Assembly: GCA_013607635.1 (NCBI GenBank)
Contig: VCAY01000001.1
Span: forward strand, 1-36,453
Origin: Campylobacterota bacterium
Lineage (GTDB): Bacteria > Campylobacterota > Campylobacteria > Campylobacterales > Sulfurimonadaceae
Direction: 5' to 3'
Length of the DNA stretch: 36,453 bases
Part shown: positions 1 to 6,549 of the stretch, in pieces
Position numbering within the stretch: the stretch's first letter is position 1
Layout of the letters: each line of letters starts with the position of its first letter
Program-made: the position numbers and the translations under genes
Notes under the pieces: model-generated
What the model was told of the DNA's origin: nothing
The model's database searches: none
The model's input: only the letters and a program-made list of their open reading frames with translations

Positions 1-84
1 TAAAAGATATTGACTAATATACTCAATTACTATCTCTTTTGCGGTATCTCTAAGCGCTTTACCTTTTTCTTTGAAATTGTCCAT
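1..84 (-). CDS. Partial small hypothetical protein (5' end only)
   Basis: An ATG at 84 on the minus strand opens a frame that runs off the left edge for 28 codons (starts MDNFKEKGKALRDT, then a hydrophobic/amphipathic stretch EIVIEYISQYLL). An AGGAA Shine-Dalgarno lies about 6 bases upstream, which supports a real start. The charged, helical N-terminus is not diagnostic of any family. It lies downstream of the Mrr-like gene on the same strand, so it may belong to the same accessory segment. It is too short for the ORF track and no function can be assigned. Confidence 0.55.
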   Translation of the reverse strand, partial: MDNFKEKGKALRDTAKEIVIEYISQYLL

Positions 85-121
85 ATTGTTCCTTTTTTTA
101 ATATATAACGACTGAAGATAG

Positions 122-151
122 CCGATAAATTTCCGCTAGGGAATTTATTGG
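122..151 (-). terminator. 13-bp hairpin downstream of the Mrr-like gene
   Basis: CCGATAAATTTCC and GGGAATTTATTGG pair with a GCTA loop; two of the 13 pairs are G-T wobbles. It lies just past the stop of the Mrr-like gene (165). There is no immediate T-run on the minus-strand side, so it may be a terminator or an mRNA 3'-end stabiliser rather than a classic intrinsic terminator. Confidence 0.45.
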
Positions 152-164
152 ATACTCTGTCTTG

Positions 165-818
165 TTAAGTTGTATAGTACAACTTCAGGAATGCATCTCT
201 GAAGGTACAGCAACTCTCTTCATTTATATTTGTAATCCACCCGCAAGGGTCACAATAAACTGTTTTATTAGCACATTTTAGACATTCTCCGATTGAATAC
301 ATTGATATGATTCCATCAATTTCAAGTCCTAATCCATGCTCCCAGCAAAGTAAACCAGGCACTTCTTTGCCTCGTATATGTTTATCTTTGCATTCATCAC
401 ATAAGTCAGTAATCCTCCCATAAGATTTTTTTTCAAAAGATGCATATGCTTTTTCCCAATTAATATGTTCAAGAGTTATTCTTCCATCAAATTCTCGAAT
501 ACGCTTATAAACAGATTTAGTAAATCCACTTGAAGAAATGAATATACCAAACTTAGCTTGAACATCAGTGAACATACTTAAAAATGATTCAAGTTCTTTT
601 ATATTGACAGGTTTTGAATAATGTTTACATTCAATCATTGTCTTTGTATTATTTTCTTCAATTAAGACATCAATTTGGCGAGAAATTTCTGAGTACTCTC
701 CGATTAAATTTGTATCATGCAACACCTTAACAGATAGTGATGAATTATTATCATGAAATATCTTTGTAATTAACCATTCATATTGTTTCCACTGAGGTGT
801 TTCTTTTATTGACGGCAA
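165..818 (-). CDS. Mrr-type restriction endonuclease-like protein with Cys-rich C-terminus
   Basis: 217 aa. The N-terminal half carries the Mrr_cat / PD-(D/E)XK signature: D50 in SRQIDVLIEE, followed by E63-x-K65 in MIECKHY, then the KELESF...FGIFISSSGFT pattern seen in Mrr-like nucleases. This predicts metal-dependent cleavage of DNA, in this family often modified DNA (type IV restriction). The last ~85 residues hold nine cysteines (CDEC, LCW, ECLKC, YCDPC, SCC) and look like one or two zinc-binding ribbons that could bind DNA or protein. The start is TTG with AGGAA 7-8 bases upstream. No methyltransferase or specificity gene is in view, so it appears to be a stand-alone nuclease. The fold assignment is fairly firm; the biological role is inferred. 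Confidence 0.75.
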   Translation of the reverse strand: MPSIKETPQWKQYEWLITKIFHDNNSSLSVKVLHDTNLIGEYSEISRQIDVLIEENNTKTMIECKHYSKPVNIKELESFLSMFTDVQAKFGIFISSSGFTKSVYKRIREFDGRITLEHINWEKAYASFEKKSYGRITDLCDECKDKHIRGKEVPGLLCWEHGLGLEIDGIISMYSIGECLKCANKTVYCDPCGWITNINEESCCTFRDAFLKLYYTT

Positions 819-987
819 GATATTCCTTTTGTGACTTAACTATTTATTCAACAACATTTTATACAAATCAACTCGAAAAATCAAGATTAACAAACATCTG
901 TTTTGTATGTTAATTTTTAAAAATATGACATTTTGCAATATTTTTTGCATTTTTTGAAAAAAATCTTGAATATTCTTAAAAAAGAGA

Positions 988-1022
988 TGTGTGTTAAAAG
1001 TTCTATAGAGATTTAACACACA
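988..1022. repeat. Perfect 11-bp inverted repeat
   Basis: TGTGTGTTAAA (988-998) and TTTAACACACA (1012-1022) are exact reverse complements separated by 13 bases. It could be an operator for a dimeric regulator of the Mrr-like gene or an RNA hairpin. The symmetry is seen directly; the role is inferred. Confidence 0.6.
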
Positions 1023-1092
1023 CTTTTGTTTGTTAATTGGAAAAATTTGCCAATAACAGGCAAAATGTTGCTTAAATGGGAGGAGAAATAAA

Positions 1093-1113
1093 ATGCAAAA
1101 CACAAGGGGTTAG
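1093..1113 (+). other. Orphan strong ribosome-binding site with 6-codon ORF
   Basis: GGGAGGAG lies 7-8 bases before ATG at 1093, one of the strongest Shine-Dalgarno sequences in the window, yet the frame is only MQNTRG then TAG. It could be a leader peptide, a regulatory mini-ORF, or the surviving start of a gene whose body was lost when the left-hand accessory segment was rearranged. The next gene downstream is on the opposite strand, so no ordinary leader role is visible. Confidence 0.4.
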
Positions 1114-1136
1114 GTAACAACCGATATGTTCTAATG

Positions 1137-1874
1137 TTAGCTAACTCGTACCCGTTTTGGTGGGGTGGTGCTAAAAACCTCTTTTAAGGCTTGCGCCATC
1201 TTCTCTTTGTATTTGCCTTGCATCAAAGGGGAGAGAAAATACGCGATCTTGAGTGCTTCATCTTCATCAAAATTTCTATCGTAGATAAAGACGATCTCTT
1301 TACCGAGTTTTTGGATCTGCTGTACGAGTGAGATGGCGTAGTAGGGGATCATGGTGTGTTCTCGCTCAAACTTGTGTCCCATCCCCAAAAAGACAAACTT
1401 ACCATTGATGGCGATATTTGGGATATCTTGGTAGTTAAGATGTTTGTCGTGGCGTGTAAGCTGGCTTGATTTGAGTTTTTCGATATCTGCTTCGATCTCA
1501 TCAAGGATCGGGAGTTTTTGGGTAAAATCTTCTCTGTTGTAGTTAAAAAGGTATTTGATCGCCACTAACTTACCTTCGTACTGGTGTTTGAGTGCGGCAT
1601 TGATCACATAACTCATTGCATCTTCGTTAAGTGTTATAAACTTGCCATAATCCTCAAAACCTTGCTCTTGTAAGAAGTTACAAAGTGTGTAGCCTTTTGG
1701 AGAGGTTTGGGGATGAAAAAGGATAAAAGTACCCGCAACCGTTTTTCTTTTTTTCTTGAGCATCGCTTCAAACTCTTGCGTGGTGATCGTCTCATCTGGG
1801 GCGTTGAAATAGATGTAGTGCTCTGTGAGGTAGTCTCTATCGAAATTTGTTTCGTATTTGCCAAATATCTGCAT
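1137..1874 (-). CDS. Conserved-looking hypothetical protein, unknown function
   Basis: 245 aa with no signal peptide or membrane segment, so probably cytoplasmic. I do not recognise the family. The sequence is well composed: a charged middle, an aromatic-rich GMGHKFEREH...PYYAISLVQQIQKLGKEIVFIYDR stretch resembling an alpha/beta domain, and a basic Pro-rich tail (TTPPKRVRV). Codon use matches its housekeeping neighbours rather than the Mrr-like gene, so it looks like native chromosomal DNA. The ATG at 1874 has only a weak ribosome site (GTGAAACG). A TATAAT at 1903-1898 on its strand would give a 5' UTR of about 17 bases. It is divergent from the alpha/beta hydrolase. Confidence 0.65.
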   Translation of the reverse strand: MQIFGKYETNFDRDYLTEHYIYFNAPDETITTQEFEAMLKKKRKTVAGTFILFHPQTSPKGYTLCNFLQEQGFEDYGKFITLNEDAMSYVINAALKHQYEGKLVAIKYLFNYNREDFTQKLPILDEIEADIEKLKSSQLTRHDKHLNYQDIPNIAINGKFVFLGMGHKFEREHTMIPYYAISLVQQIQKLGKEIVFIYDRNFDEDEALKIAYFLSPLMQGKYKEKMAQALKEVFSTTPPKRVRVS

Positions 1875-1897
1875 CGTTTCACTTTATTTTTTTTGGA

Positions 1898-1910
1898 ATT
1901 ATACTATAAT
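1898..1910. promoter_or_regulatory. Palindromic back-to-back -10 boxes (divergent promoter)
   Basis: ATTATACTATAAT contains TATAAT on the minus strand (1903-1898) and TATAAT on the plus strand (1905-1910), separated by a single base. Transcripts would leave in both directions to the genes starting at 1874 (-) and 1917 (+). The plus-strand start would fall about at the ATG itself. Confidence 0.6.
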
Positions 1911-1916
1911 CCTGCC

Positions 1917-2687
1917 ATGATATATCTCATCTTTTTACTTATCACCTTATTTGTACTTTTGTTTGTGTGGTATCAGTGGCAATATTTTGCGATCTTTACC
2001 CCTGTGTATGTGCGTGATCGACAAGTGTGTAGGGAGTGTGAAGAGCTAACCTTTTTAATGGCTGATGGCATAGTGCTAGAGGGTGTTGTGTATGAGCCAA
2101 AAGATGCCACAAAAACTTTGCTGTTTTTTGGTGGAAGAGGGCATGATAGTGTAGCACTCATTGCAAAACTTGCATCACTTTACAAAGATGTTCGCATTAT
2201 TACTTACAATTACCGCAGTTATGGAAAAAGTGGCGGGAGTATCTCGGAGCAAAAGCTTCTTGAAGATGCCTTGCATGTAACAAACATCGTCAAAAAAAAC
2301 TTTGGTGAAAAACTGTATCTTTTAGGATTTTCACTCGGATCATCACTTGCAGCGTACAGTGGTTCTCAAACAGAAGTAGGAGGTGTGTTCTTAATCGGTG
2401 CATTTGACTCGATCGCTTCACTTTTTTACACCCGCTCAGGTATCAAGGTACCAAAGTTTTTGGTAAAGTACAGATTTGAGACCATAATATTTGTGCAAAA
2501 CATAACAGCGCCGCTTTATTTGTTTGGTAGTAAAGATGATATTGTCACACCAATAAAAAACACAAGAAACCTCAAGCAAAAAGTGAAAAATCTGCAAGGG
2601 TACGAGGAGTATGACAACCTAAGTCATCAAGAGCTTTTGTGGGATGGGGATGTAGTGGAGAAAATCAAGTCAAGATTGACTCGATAG
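1917..2687 (+). CDS. Membrane-anchored alpha/beta hydrolase
   Basis: 256 aa from the ATG at 1917; the longer frame from 1707 overlaps the divergent gene and its promoter and is not credible. Residues 1-20 form one hydrophobic helix (IFLLITLFVLLFVW), predicting an N-terminal anchor with the catalytic domain outside or at the membrane. The hydrolase core shows the oxyanion region YNYRSYGKSGG, the nucleophile elbow GFSLGSS, an acid in GSKDDIVTP and a histidine in LSHQELL, so the triad looks intact. It resembles the FrsA/BAAT-like 'alpha/beta hydrolase of unknown substrate' group. There is no Shine-Dalgarno before the ATG and a -10 box ends seven bases upstream, so the mRNA may be leaderless. Confidence 0.75.
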   Translation: MIYLIFLLITLFVLLFVWYQWQYFAIFTPVYVRDRQVCRECEELTFLMADGIVLEGVVYEPKDATKTLLFFGGRGHDSVALIAKLASLYKDVRIITYNYRSYGKSGGSISEQKLLEDALHVTNIVKKNFGEKLYLLGFSLGSSLAAYSGSQTEVGGVFLIGAFDSIASLFYTRSGIKVPKFLVKYRFETIIFVQNITAPLYLFGSKDDIVTPIKNTRNLKQKVKNLQGYEEYDNLSHQELLWDGDVVEKIKSRLTR

Positions 2688-2714
2688 GGATCGTTATAGG
2701 GGTCGGTGTGTTTT

Positions 2715-2755
2715 AGCTTTATGAGAAGATGCTTATAAAAGCTTCTTCATAAGCT
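2715..2755. terminator. Hairpin between convergent genes
   Basis: AGCTTTATGAGAAG (2715-) and CTTCTTCATAAGCT (-2755) form an imperfect stem with small bulges. It covers the 3' end of the ferritin-like gene and lies 28 bases past the hydrolase stop. It is plausible as a two-way terminator, although part of it is coding. Confidence 0.4.
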
Positions 2756-3536
2756 CTATATGGTACGACTCTTGAAAGTTGATAAAGTCAAAAAACTTTG
2801 CAAGCTTATCATCTTTGATGTTGGCACTAAGTTCTTTGCACATCTCTTTAGCAGCTTCCTCTTCGGCAATGCCATCTTTGATGAACTTACTTAAATCTTT
2901 GATCTTGTAGGTCATCTCATGCAGCTCTCTTGGCAGTGCTAAAATACCGAGTTTTGCCATCATATTTCCAAATGACTTAAGGTGAAAATGGGACTCATCG
3001 ATAAGGTCTTGATACACATCAAACTGCACTTTATCATCGGTTCTTGCCTGCATATAGGCATAGATTAAGATCAGCTCATACTCTTTGTAGGACTCCTCAA
3101 ACAAAAATAGCGTCAAAGCATCGATACTCTCTTGATCGAGATTCTCCCATTCTCTTTTCATATCAAAGGCTGTGATGGCTTGATCGTTTTGTTTGTTGGA
3201 GAGTATTTGATCCAAATAGTGCATAAGATAGGCATCATCAGTTTTTAGCCGCTCACCCAAAACAGAGTTTGGATAGTGTTGTTGTATCTGTTGTGTTTGT
3301 TTTTTAAGAGCTTCAAGTACTCCAAAAGTAGTTTCATGTTTGTAAAGCTCAAAACCTCTTTCGTAGTTATAATCATCTCCACTTTGTAAAATATCCTCTG
3401 CCAGCCATTTTAAATGGCGAAAGGCGATCATCGAAAAATCATACAGACGCGATTTGATCGCTTCATCACTGATAGCAAACGAGCTAAACAAGATAGCCAG
3501 CCATAGATCATGTTTTTTTTGGTACACTTTATTCAT
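2733..3536 (-). CDS. Ferritin-like (rubrerythrin-type) diiron protein
   Basis: 267 aa, mostly helical, with acidic and histidine motifs spaced as in a ferritin-like four-helix bundle: HLKWLAEDI near residue 42, EESYKEYE near 147, DESHFH near 179 and FQESYH near 256. These could supply Glu/His ligands for two irons. No signal peptide, so cytoplasmic. It overlaps the IscU-like gene by 8 bases (GGATGAATAA junction), so the two are translationally coupled and probably act together in iron or Fe-S handling. It is the last gene of the seven-gene operon starting at coaBC. The fold is inferred from motif spacing; the exact function (iron storage, oxidase, repair) is unknown. Confidence 0.6.
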   Translation of the reverse strand: MNKVYQKKHDLWLAILFSSFAISDEAIKSRLYDFSMIAFRHLKWLAEDILQSGDDYNYERGFELYKHETTFGVLEALKKQTQQIQQHYPNSVLGERLKTDDAYLMHYLDQILSNKQNDQAITAFDMKREWENLDQESIDALTLFLFEESYKEYELILIYAYMQARTDDKVQFDVYQDLIDESHFHLKSFGNMMAKLGILALPRELHEMTYKIKDLSKFIKDGIAEEEAAKEMCKELSANIKDDKLAKFFDFINFQESYHIELMKKLL

Positions 3537-3984
3537 CCTCTTTTACCTCACAACTCTCTTTCATTTTAAGTACATGTAACTCTTCATCCCTGCCTTCAAG
3601 CAGGTTTTCATGGTTTTTCATCGATGCGATAAATGCTGTAAAGACGATATCTGCACAAATCTGTTGTTGTGGTGTGAGTTTACCGAGTTTATCGTGCATC
3701 TTTTTTATCGCCTTATTGGCATATTCTGTATCGTTGTTTTTAATCATTTCGGTAAACATTGAGCCTATCACCACAGTATCTTGACACCCGTTAGTGGCAA
3801 ACTTTACATCAGCTATAGTATTACCGTCAAACTTGGCATAAAAGATCACATACTCACCTGTTTTGTCATCCATTGCTACACCGACACCATTGGCATCATC
3901 AAGTTTACCATAATTTTTTGGGCTCATGAGATGTTCTAGTATTTCAGGGTTCATCCCCTCTGGCATCTTCACATTTTCAAACAT
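3529..3984 (-). CDS. IscU/NifU N-terminal domain-like protein, first scaffold Cys missing
   Basis: 151 aa from the ATG at 3984, chosen because AGGAG sits 7 bases upstream; the longer 188-aa frame extends into truA. It aligns to the IscU scaffold fold: LEHLMSPKNYGKLDDANGVG matches the ENPRNVGSFD...VG region. The usual ACGD motif is AMDD here, so the first ligand Cys is Met38, though the neighbouring Asp is kept. The second (C67, NGCQD) and third (C110, QQICAD) cysteines remain, and an extra Cys occurs near the C-terminus (KESC). It may bind a cluster differently, carry iron, or be a regulatory relative. It overlaps truA by 8 bases upstream and the ferritin-like gene downstream. Confidence 0.75.
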   Translation of the reverse strand: MFENVKMPEGMNPEILEHLMSPKNYGKLDDANGVGVAMDDKTGEYVIFYAKFDGNTIADVKFATNGCQDTVVIGSMFTEMIKNNDTEYANKAIKKMHDKLGKLTPQQQICADIVFTAFIASMKNHENLLEGRDEELHVLKMKESCEVKEDE

Positions 3985-4705
3985 AGTACTCCTTTGGGTA
4001 TTTGACTTTGGCAAGATACAGACCGTTTGGTGGGGCTGGTTTGATCTTGTGTTTTTTCTCGCATCCAAGCATCTGTTTGATTGCATTGGCATCAAGTTCT
4101 AAGAGCGCTGCAACCATAAAACGGATCTGGGATCGTAAAAAACCGTTCGCCTCAAAATGCAGTATCACATAACCTTTATATTCGTAAGCAAAAGCTTTAT
4201 AAACAGTGCGGAGCGTTGAGGTGGTTTCGCTCCCTGTTTTCATAAAGTTGGCAAAATCGTGTTCCCCCTCAAAAAGCTTGATATTTTGTTGGATACGCTG
4301 GGTATCAACTGCGTCTAAAAATGTGATAAAATCATTTGCAAAAGGGTTTAGCCCTCCCTGCTTGATGATATAGCGATAAACTCTTGAGGTTGTGGAGTAT
4401 CTAGCATGAAACTGTTTTGTTACATGTAACACTTTTCTTACATGTAACGATGGGGGCAACATCTCATTGAGTACTCTTTGAAGTTTTTGTGTATCGCTCC
4501 AATACTCTGGAAGATCGATATGTACAATCTGATATGTTGCATGTACCCCTTTATCGGTTCTACCACTTGCGATCGGTTTTGTATCGATCCCGAGTTGTTT
4601 GAGTACATGAGCGAGTGTACCATTGACGGTTTGAGAGGTTTGTGTTTGCTCTTGTGAACCGAAAAAATGGGTACCGTTATAACTAAGAACAAGAGCTACG
4701 CGCAT
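3977..4705 (-). CDS. truA: tRNA pseudouridine(38-40) synthase TruA
   Basis: 242 aa, normal to slightly short for TruA. It isomerises uridine to pseudouridine at positions 38-40 of the tRNA anticodon arm. The catalytic aspartate is in GRTDKGVHA (about residue 52). Other family blocks are LSYNGTHFFGSQ at the N-terminus, FHARYSTTSRVYRY, and FEANGFLRSQIRFMV near the C-terminus. The start at 4705 lies three bases after the lptF stop. Two copies of the palindrome TTACATGTAA fall in its VRKVLHVTK region, both encoding Leu-His-Val. Confidence 0.95.
   Translation of the reverse strand: MRVALVLSYNGTHFFGSQEQTQTSQTVNGTLAHVLKQLGIDTKPIASGRTDKGVHATYQIVHIDLPEYWSDTQKLQRVLNEMLPPSLHVRKVLHVTKQFHARYSTTSRVYRYIIKQGGLNPFANDFITFLDAVDTQRIQQNIKLFEGEHDFANFMKTGSETTSTLRTVYKAFAYEYKGYVILHFEANGFLRSQIRFMVAALLELDANAIKQMLGCEKKHKIKPAPPNGLYLAKVKYPKEYYV
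4420..4429. repeat. TTACATGTAA palindrome, copy 1
   Basis: Exact 10-bp palindrome, extended to 14 bp here (TGTTACATGTAACA), inside truA. Confidence 0.85.
4438..4447. repeat. TTACATGTAA palindrome, copy 2
   Basis: Exact copy 18 bases from copy 1, inside truA. Confidence 0.85.
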
Positions 4706-4708
4706 CTT

Positions 4709-5731
4709 TTAGTACCTTTTGGCAATCGTTTTTCTGTAGATCATGTAAGTACCCGCCAGCCAGAGTGTCATGATAAGAGGGATGGTGTAAAAATGCAATA
4801 CTTTATGCAGTGCCATTGTAGAAGCATAATAGAGAATGATACTTGTAAAGATATAAAGATAGATCTTTGATTTTTGATGTCTGGCATGTACTACACCGAT
4901 AGCAACGATTAAAAAGAGTGACAGAAGTGGGAAAAAGCTCATCAGAGTGTTTGTGATGATAAGTCTGTCTTTTTTCTTGCGTGAGTGTTCTGAGAGCCAA
5001 AAATCAAGCGGCATCTCATACTCTTTTCGAGATGTTTTAAGCGTATCATAGATACTCATGTGTTCAAAGTTGATTTGTGTGAATTTTTTGGTTGAATAAC
5101 TGTAACCTTCCCCTTGGCTCAATTCAAGTTGTAAAACACCGTTTTTATTGATAACATCAGCTTTTTTTGCAGCGATAAGGATCTCTTCATCAGTGCTTTT
5201 ATTAAATAAAAAAACATCTTCGTACTGTTTTTTCTTCTTGTCCTCTTTACCGATATAAAGCAACCAGTCACCAAATTTGTTTCCAAATTCACTTGCCGAG
5301 AGGTTGAATTTTGCCTCACTTTTTTTCTTATCGATAAAATTGTCTGAAAGGTTGTCGGTATGGGGGTAGAGCATATAAAAGTTGATCAGCAACAAAAGTG
5401 AAAGCAAAAAGGCTGGTACAAAGAGTGTTTTTACAATAAACAACGGTTTAATTCCCAAAGAGAAGATCACAATGATCTCGTTGTCGTTAGAAAGTTTAAA
5501 GATCGAAAGTACTGCAGCGACAAAAAATGATATGGGAAGTGTATAAAATAGAATGTCGGGAAGGACAAATAAATAAAGTTTGACCATATCTAAGATCGAA
5601 AGCTTGATGACTGCCGTATAAGTTGCAAGCTTGATGGAGAAGATCATCGAAGCGATCACAAACAAAGGCATAAAGATTGAAAGAAACACCGATGAAAGGT
5701 TGGCTAAAATGTATCTGCGCAGTTTGTTCAT
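4709..5731 (-). CDS. lptF: LptF/LptG-family LPS export permease
   Basis: 340 aa, YjgP/YjgQ family. An LptF/LptG pair forms the membrane part of the ABC machine (with LptB) that extracts lipopolysaccharide from the inner membrane. Three N-terminal transmembrane helices (about residues 10-120), a beta-jellyroll-like periplasmic domain (about 125-255; e.g. FNLSASEFGNKFGDWLLYIG) and three C-terminal helices give the family's architecture. I favour LptF over LptG by comparison with Campylobacterota annotations, without a search. It starts by ATGA overlap with the prepilin peptidase gene. Confidence 0.85.
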   Translation of the reverse strand: MNKLRRYILANLSSVFLSIFMPLFVIASMIFSIKLATYTAVIKLSILDMVKLYLFVLPDILFYTLPISFFVAAVLSIFKLSNDNEIIVIFSLGIKPLFIVKTLFVPAFLLSLLLLINFYMLYPHTDNLSDNFIDKKKSEAKFNLSASEFGNKFGDWLLYIGKEDKKKKQYEDVFLFNKSTDEEILIAAKKADVINKNGVLQLELSQGEGYSYSTKKFTQINFEHMSIYDTLKTSRKEYEMPLDFWLSEHSRKKKDRLIITNTLMSFFPLLSLFLIVAIGVVHARHQKSKIYLYIFTSIILYYASTMALHKVLHFYTIPLIMTLWLAGTYMIYRKTIAKRY

Positions 5732-6549
5732 AAAAGATTTTCCTCGATATAGCGCATGATCGCAGAATCATAAATGAATGTGATAAGAGTTGCAAGAGCT
5801 AAAAACGGAACGAATGGTACGCGTTGCTCCTCAGCCGGTCTGTTAAGCAGTAAAAGCATCACAGGTAGAGCAAGCAATGCTGAGAGAAAGATCGCAAAGA
5901 GCCCGAGTTTCATCCCAAGAAGTGCTCCCATAGCAGCTGCGACCATGATGTCACCTTCACCCATCGCTTCAATCATCGGCGTGCGATCATAATGTTTGTT
6001 CCATGAGGTTTTCGTCTTTAAACCTGCACGATATACAGAAGATGTCAGGTAGTATGAAAGGGCAAAGCGAAGCAGGGTAAAACCACCCGCAAAGAGTAGG
6101 GCATTTTTAAAGTTATCCAATAAGCCACCAAGTGAAAAAGCACCTAAGATGGCAAAAAGGATCGCTAAAAGGTTAAGCGAATCGGGTACCATTTTGTAGC
6201 GAAAATCAATCACTGCAAGGGCAAAAAGCATAAGAAAACTCATAGCTATAAAAAAGGCTTGAATGCTGAGAGAATATTTTATCGCTACAACTAAAAAAAT
6301 GATACCGCTGATAAGTTCAACAAGTGGATACTGTTTTGAGATAGGTGTTTTACAAAAGGCACACCTGCCACCTAAAAATATCCATGAAAACAGAGGAACA
6401 TTATGCCAAGGTTTAAGGGGTGTGTTACATGTAGGGCAGTGTGAAGAGACAAAAACGACACTCTCTCCCTGAGGGATGCGCAATATAACTACATTGAGAA
6501 ATGATCCAAACAAAACACCAAAAATAAATGCAATAGCAAGCTCCATCAT
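5728..6549 (-). CDS. Type IV prepilin peptidase (A24 family, PilD/GspO-like)
   Basis: 273 aa polytopic membrane aspartyl protease that cleaves type IV pilin or type II secretion pseudopilin leaders and N-methylates the new N-terminus. Two CxxC pairs (CPTC and CAFC) bracket the cytoplasmic loop of bifunctional enzymes. The catalytic aspartates are expected in VIDFRYKMVPD and MGEGDIM. About seven or eight hydrophobic helices are visible. It overlaps uppS upstream and lptF downstream through ATGA junctions. No pilin gene is in the window, so the substrates lie elsewhere. Confidence 0.92.
   Translation of the reverse strand: MMELAIAFIFGVLFGSFLNVVILRIPQGESVVFVSSHCPTCNTPLKPWHNVPLFSWIFLGGRCAFCKTPISKQYPLVELISGIIFLVVAIKYSLSIQAFFIAMSFLMLFALAVIDFRYKMVPDSLNLLAILFAILGAFSLGGLLDNFKNALLFAGGFTLLRFALSYYLTSSVYRAGLKTKTSWNKHYDRTPMIEAMGEGDIMVAAAMGALLGMKLGLFAIFLSALLALPVMLLLLNRPAEEQRVPFVPFLALATLITFIYDSAIMRYIEENLL

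Larger units (their letters stand above)
819..1136. other. Gene-free, structured AT-rich region
   Basis: About 318 bases between two minus-strand genes with no credible long ORF. It contains nested inverted repeats: TCAAGATT (881-888) with AATCTTGA (962-969) enclosing TTAACA/TGTTAA (887-892 and 908-913); a perfect 11-bp hairpin at 988-1022; and TTTGCC/GGCAAA at 1046-1064. TTAACA/TGTTAA-like words recur five times. The region ends on the plus strand in a strong Shine-Dalgarno and a 6-codon ORF. It must hold the promoter of the Mrr-like gene and the 3' end of nothing obvious on the plus strand. Confidence 0.6.

Noticed and set aside
881-1076. Possible retron-type non-coding RNA next to a nuclease
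   Set aside because: Nested inverted repeats recall one, but no reverse transcriptase gene is present in the window and the repeat lengths are not diagnostic.
840-1103. 87-aa minus-strand ORF
   Set aside because: Low-complexity Phe/Leu/Ile/Lys composition from AT-rich hairpin DNA, GTG start without a ribosome site, ends beside the Mrr-like gene start.
1707-1916. Longer N-terminus for the alpha/beta hydrolase
   Set aside because: It would read antisense through the start of the 1137-1874 gene and the shared promoter; the ATG at 1917 gives a sensible membrane anchor.
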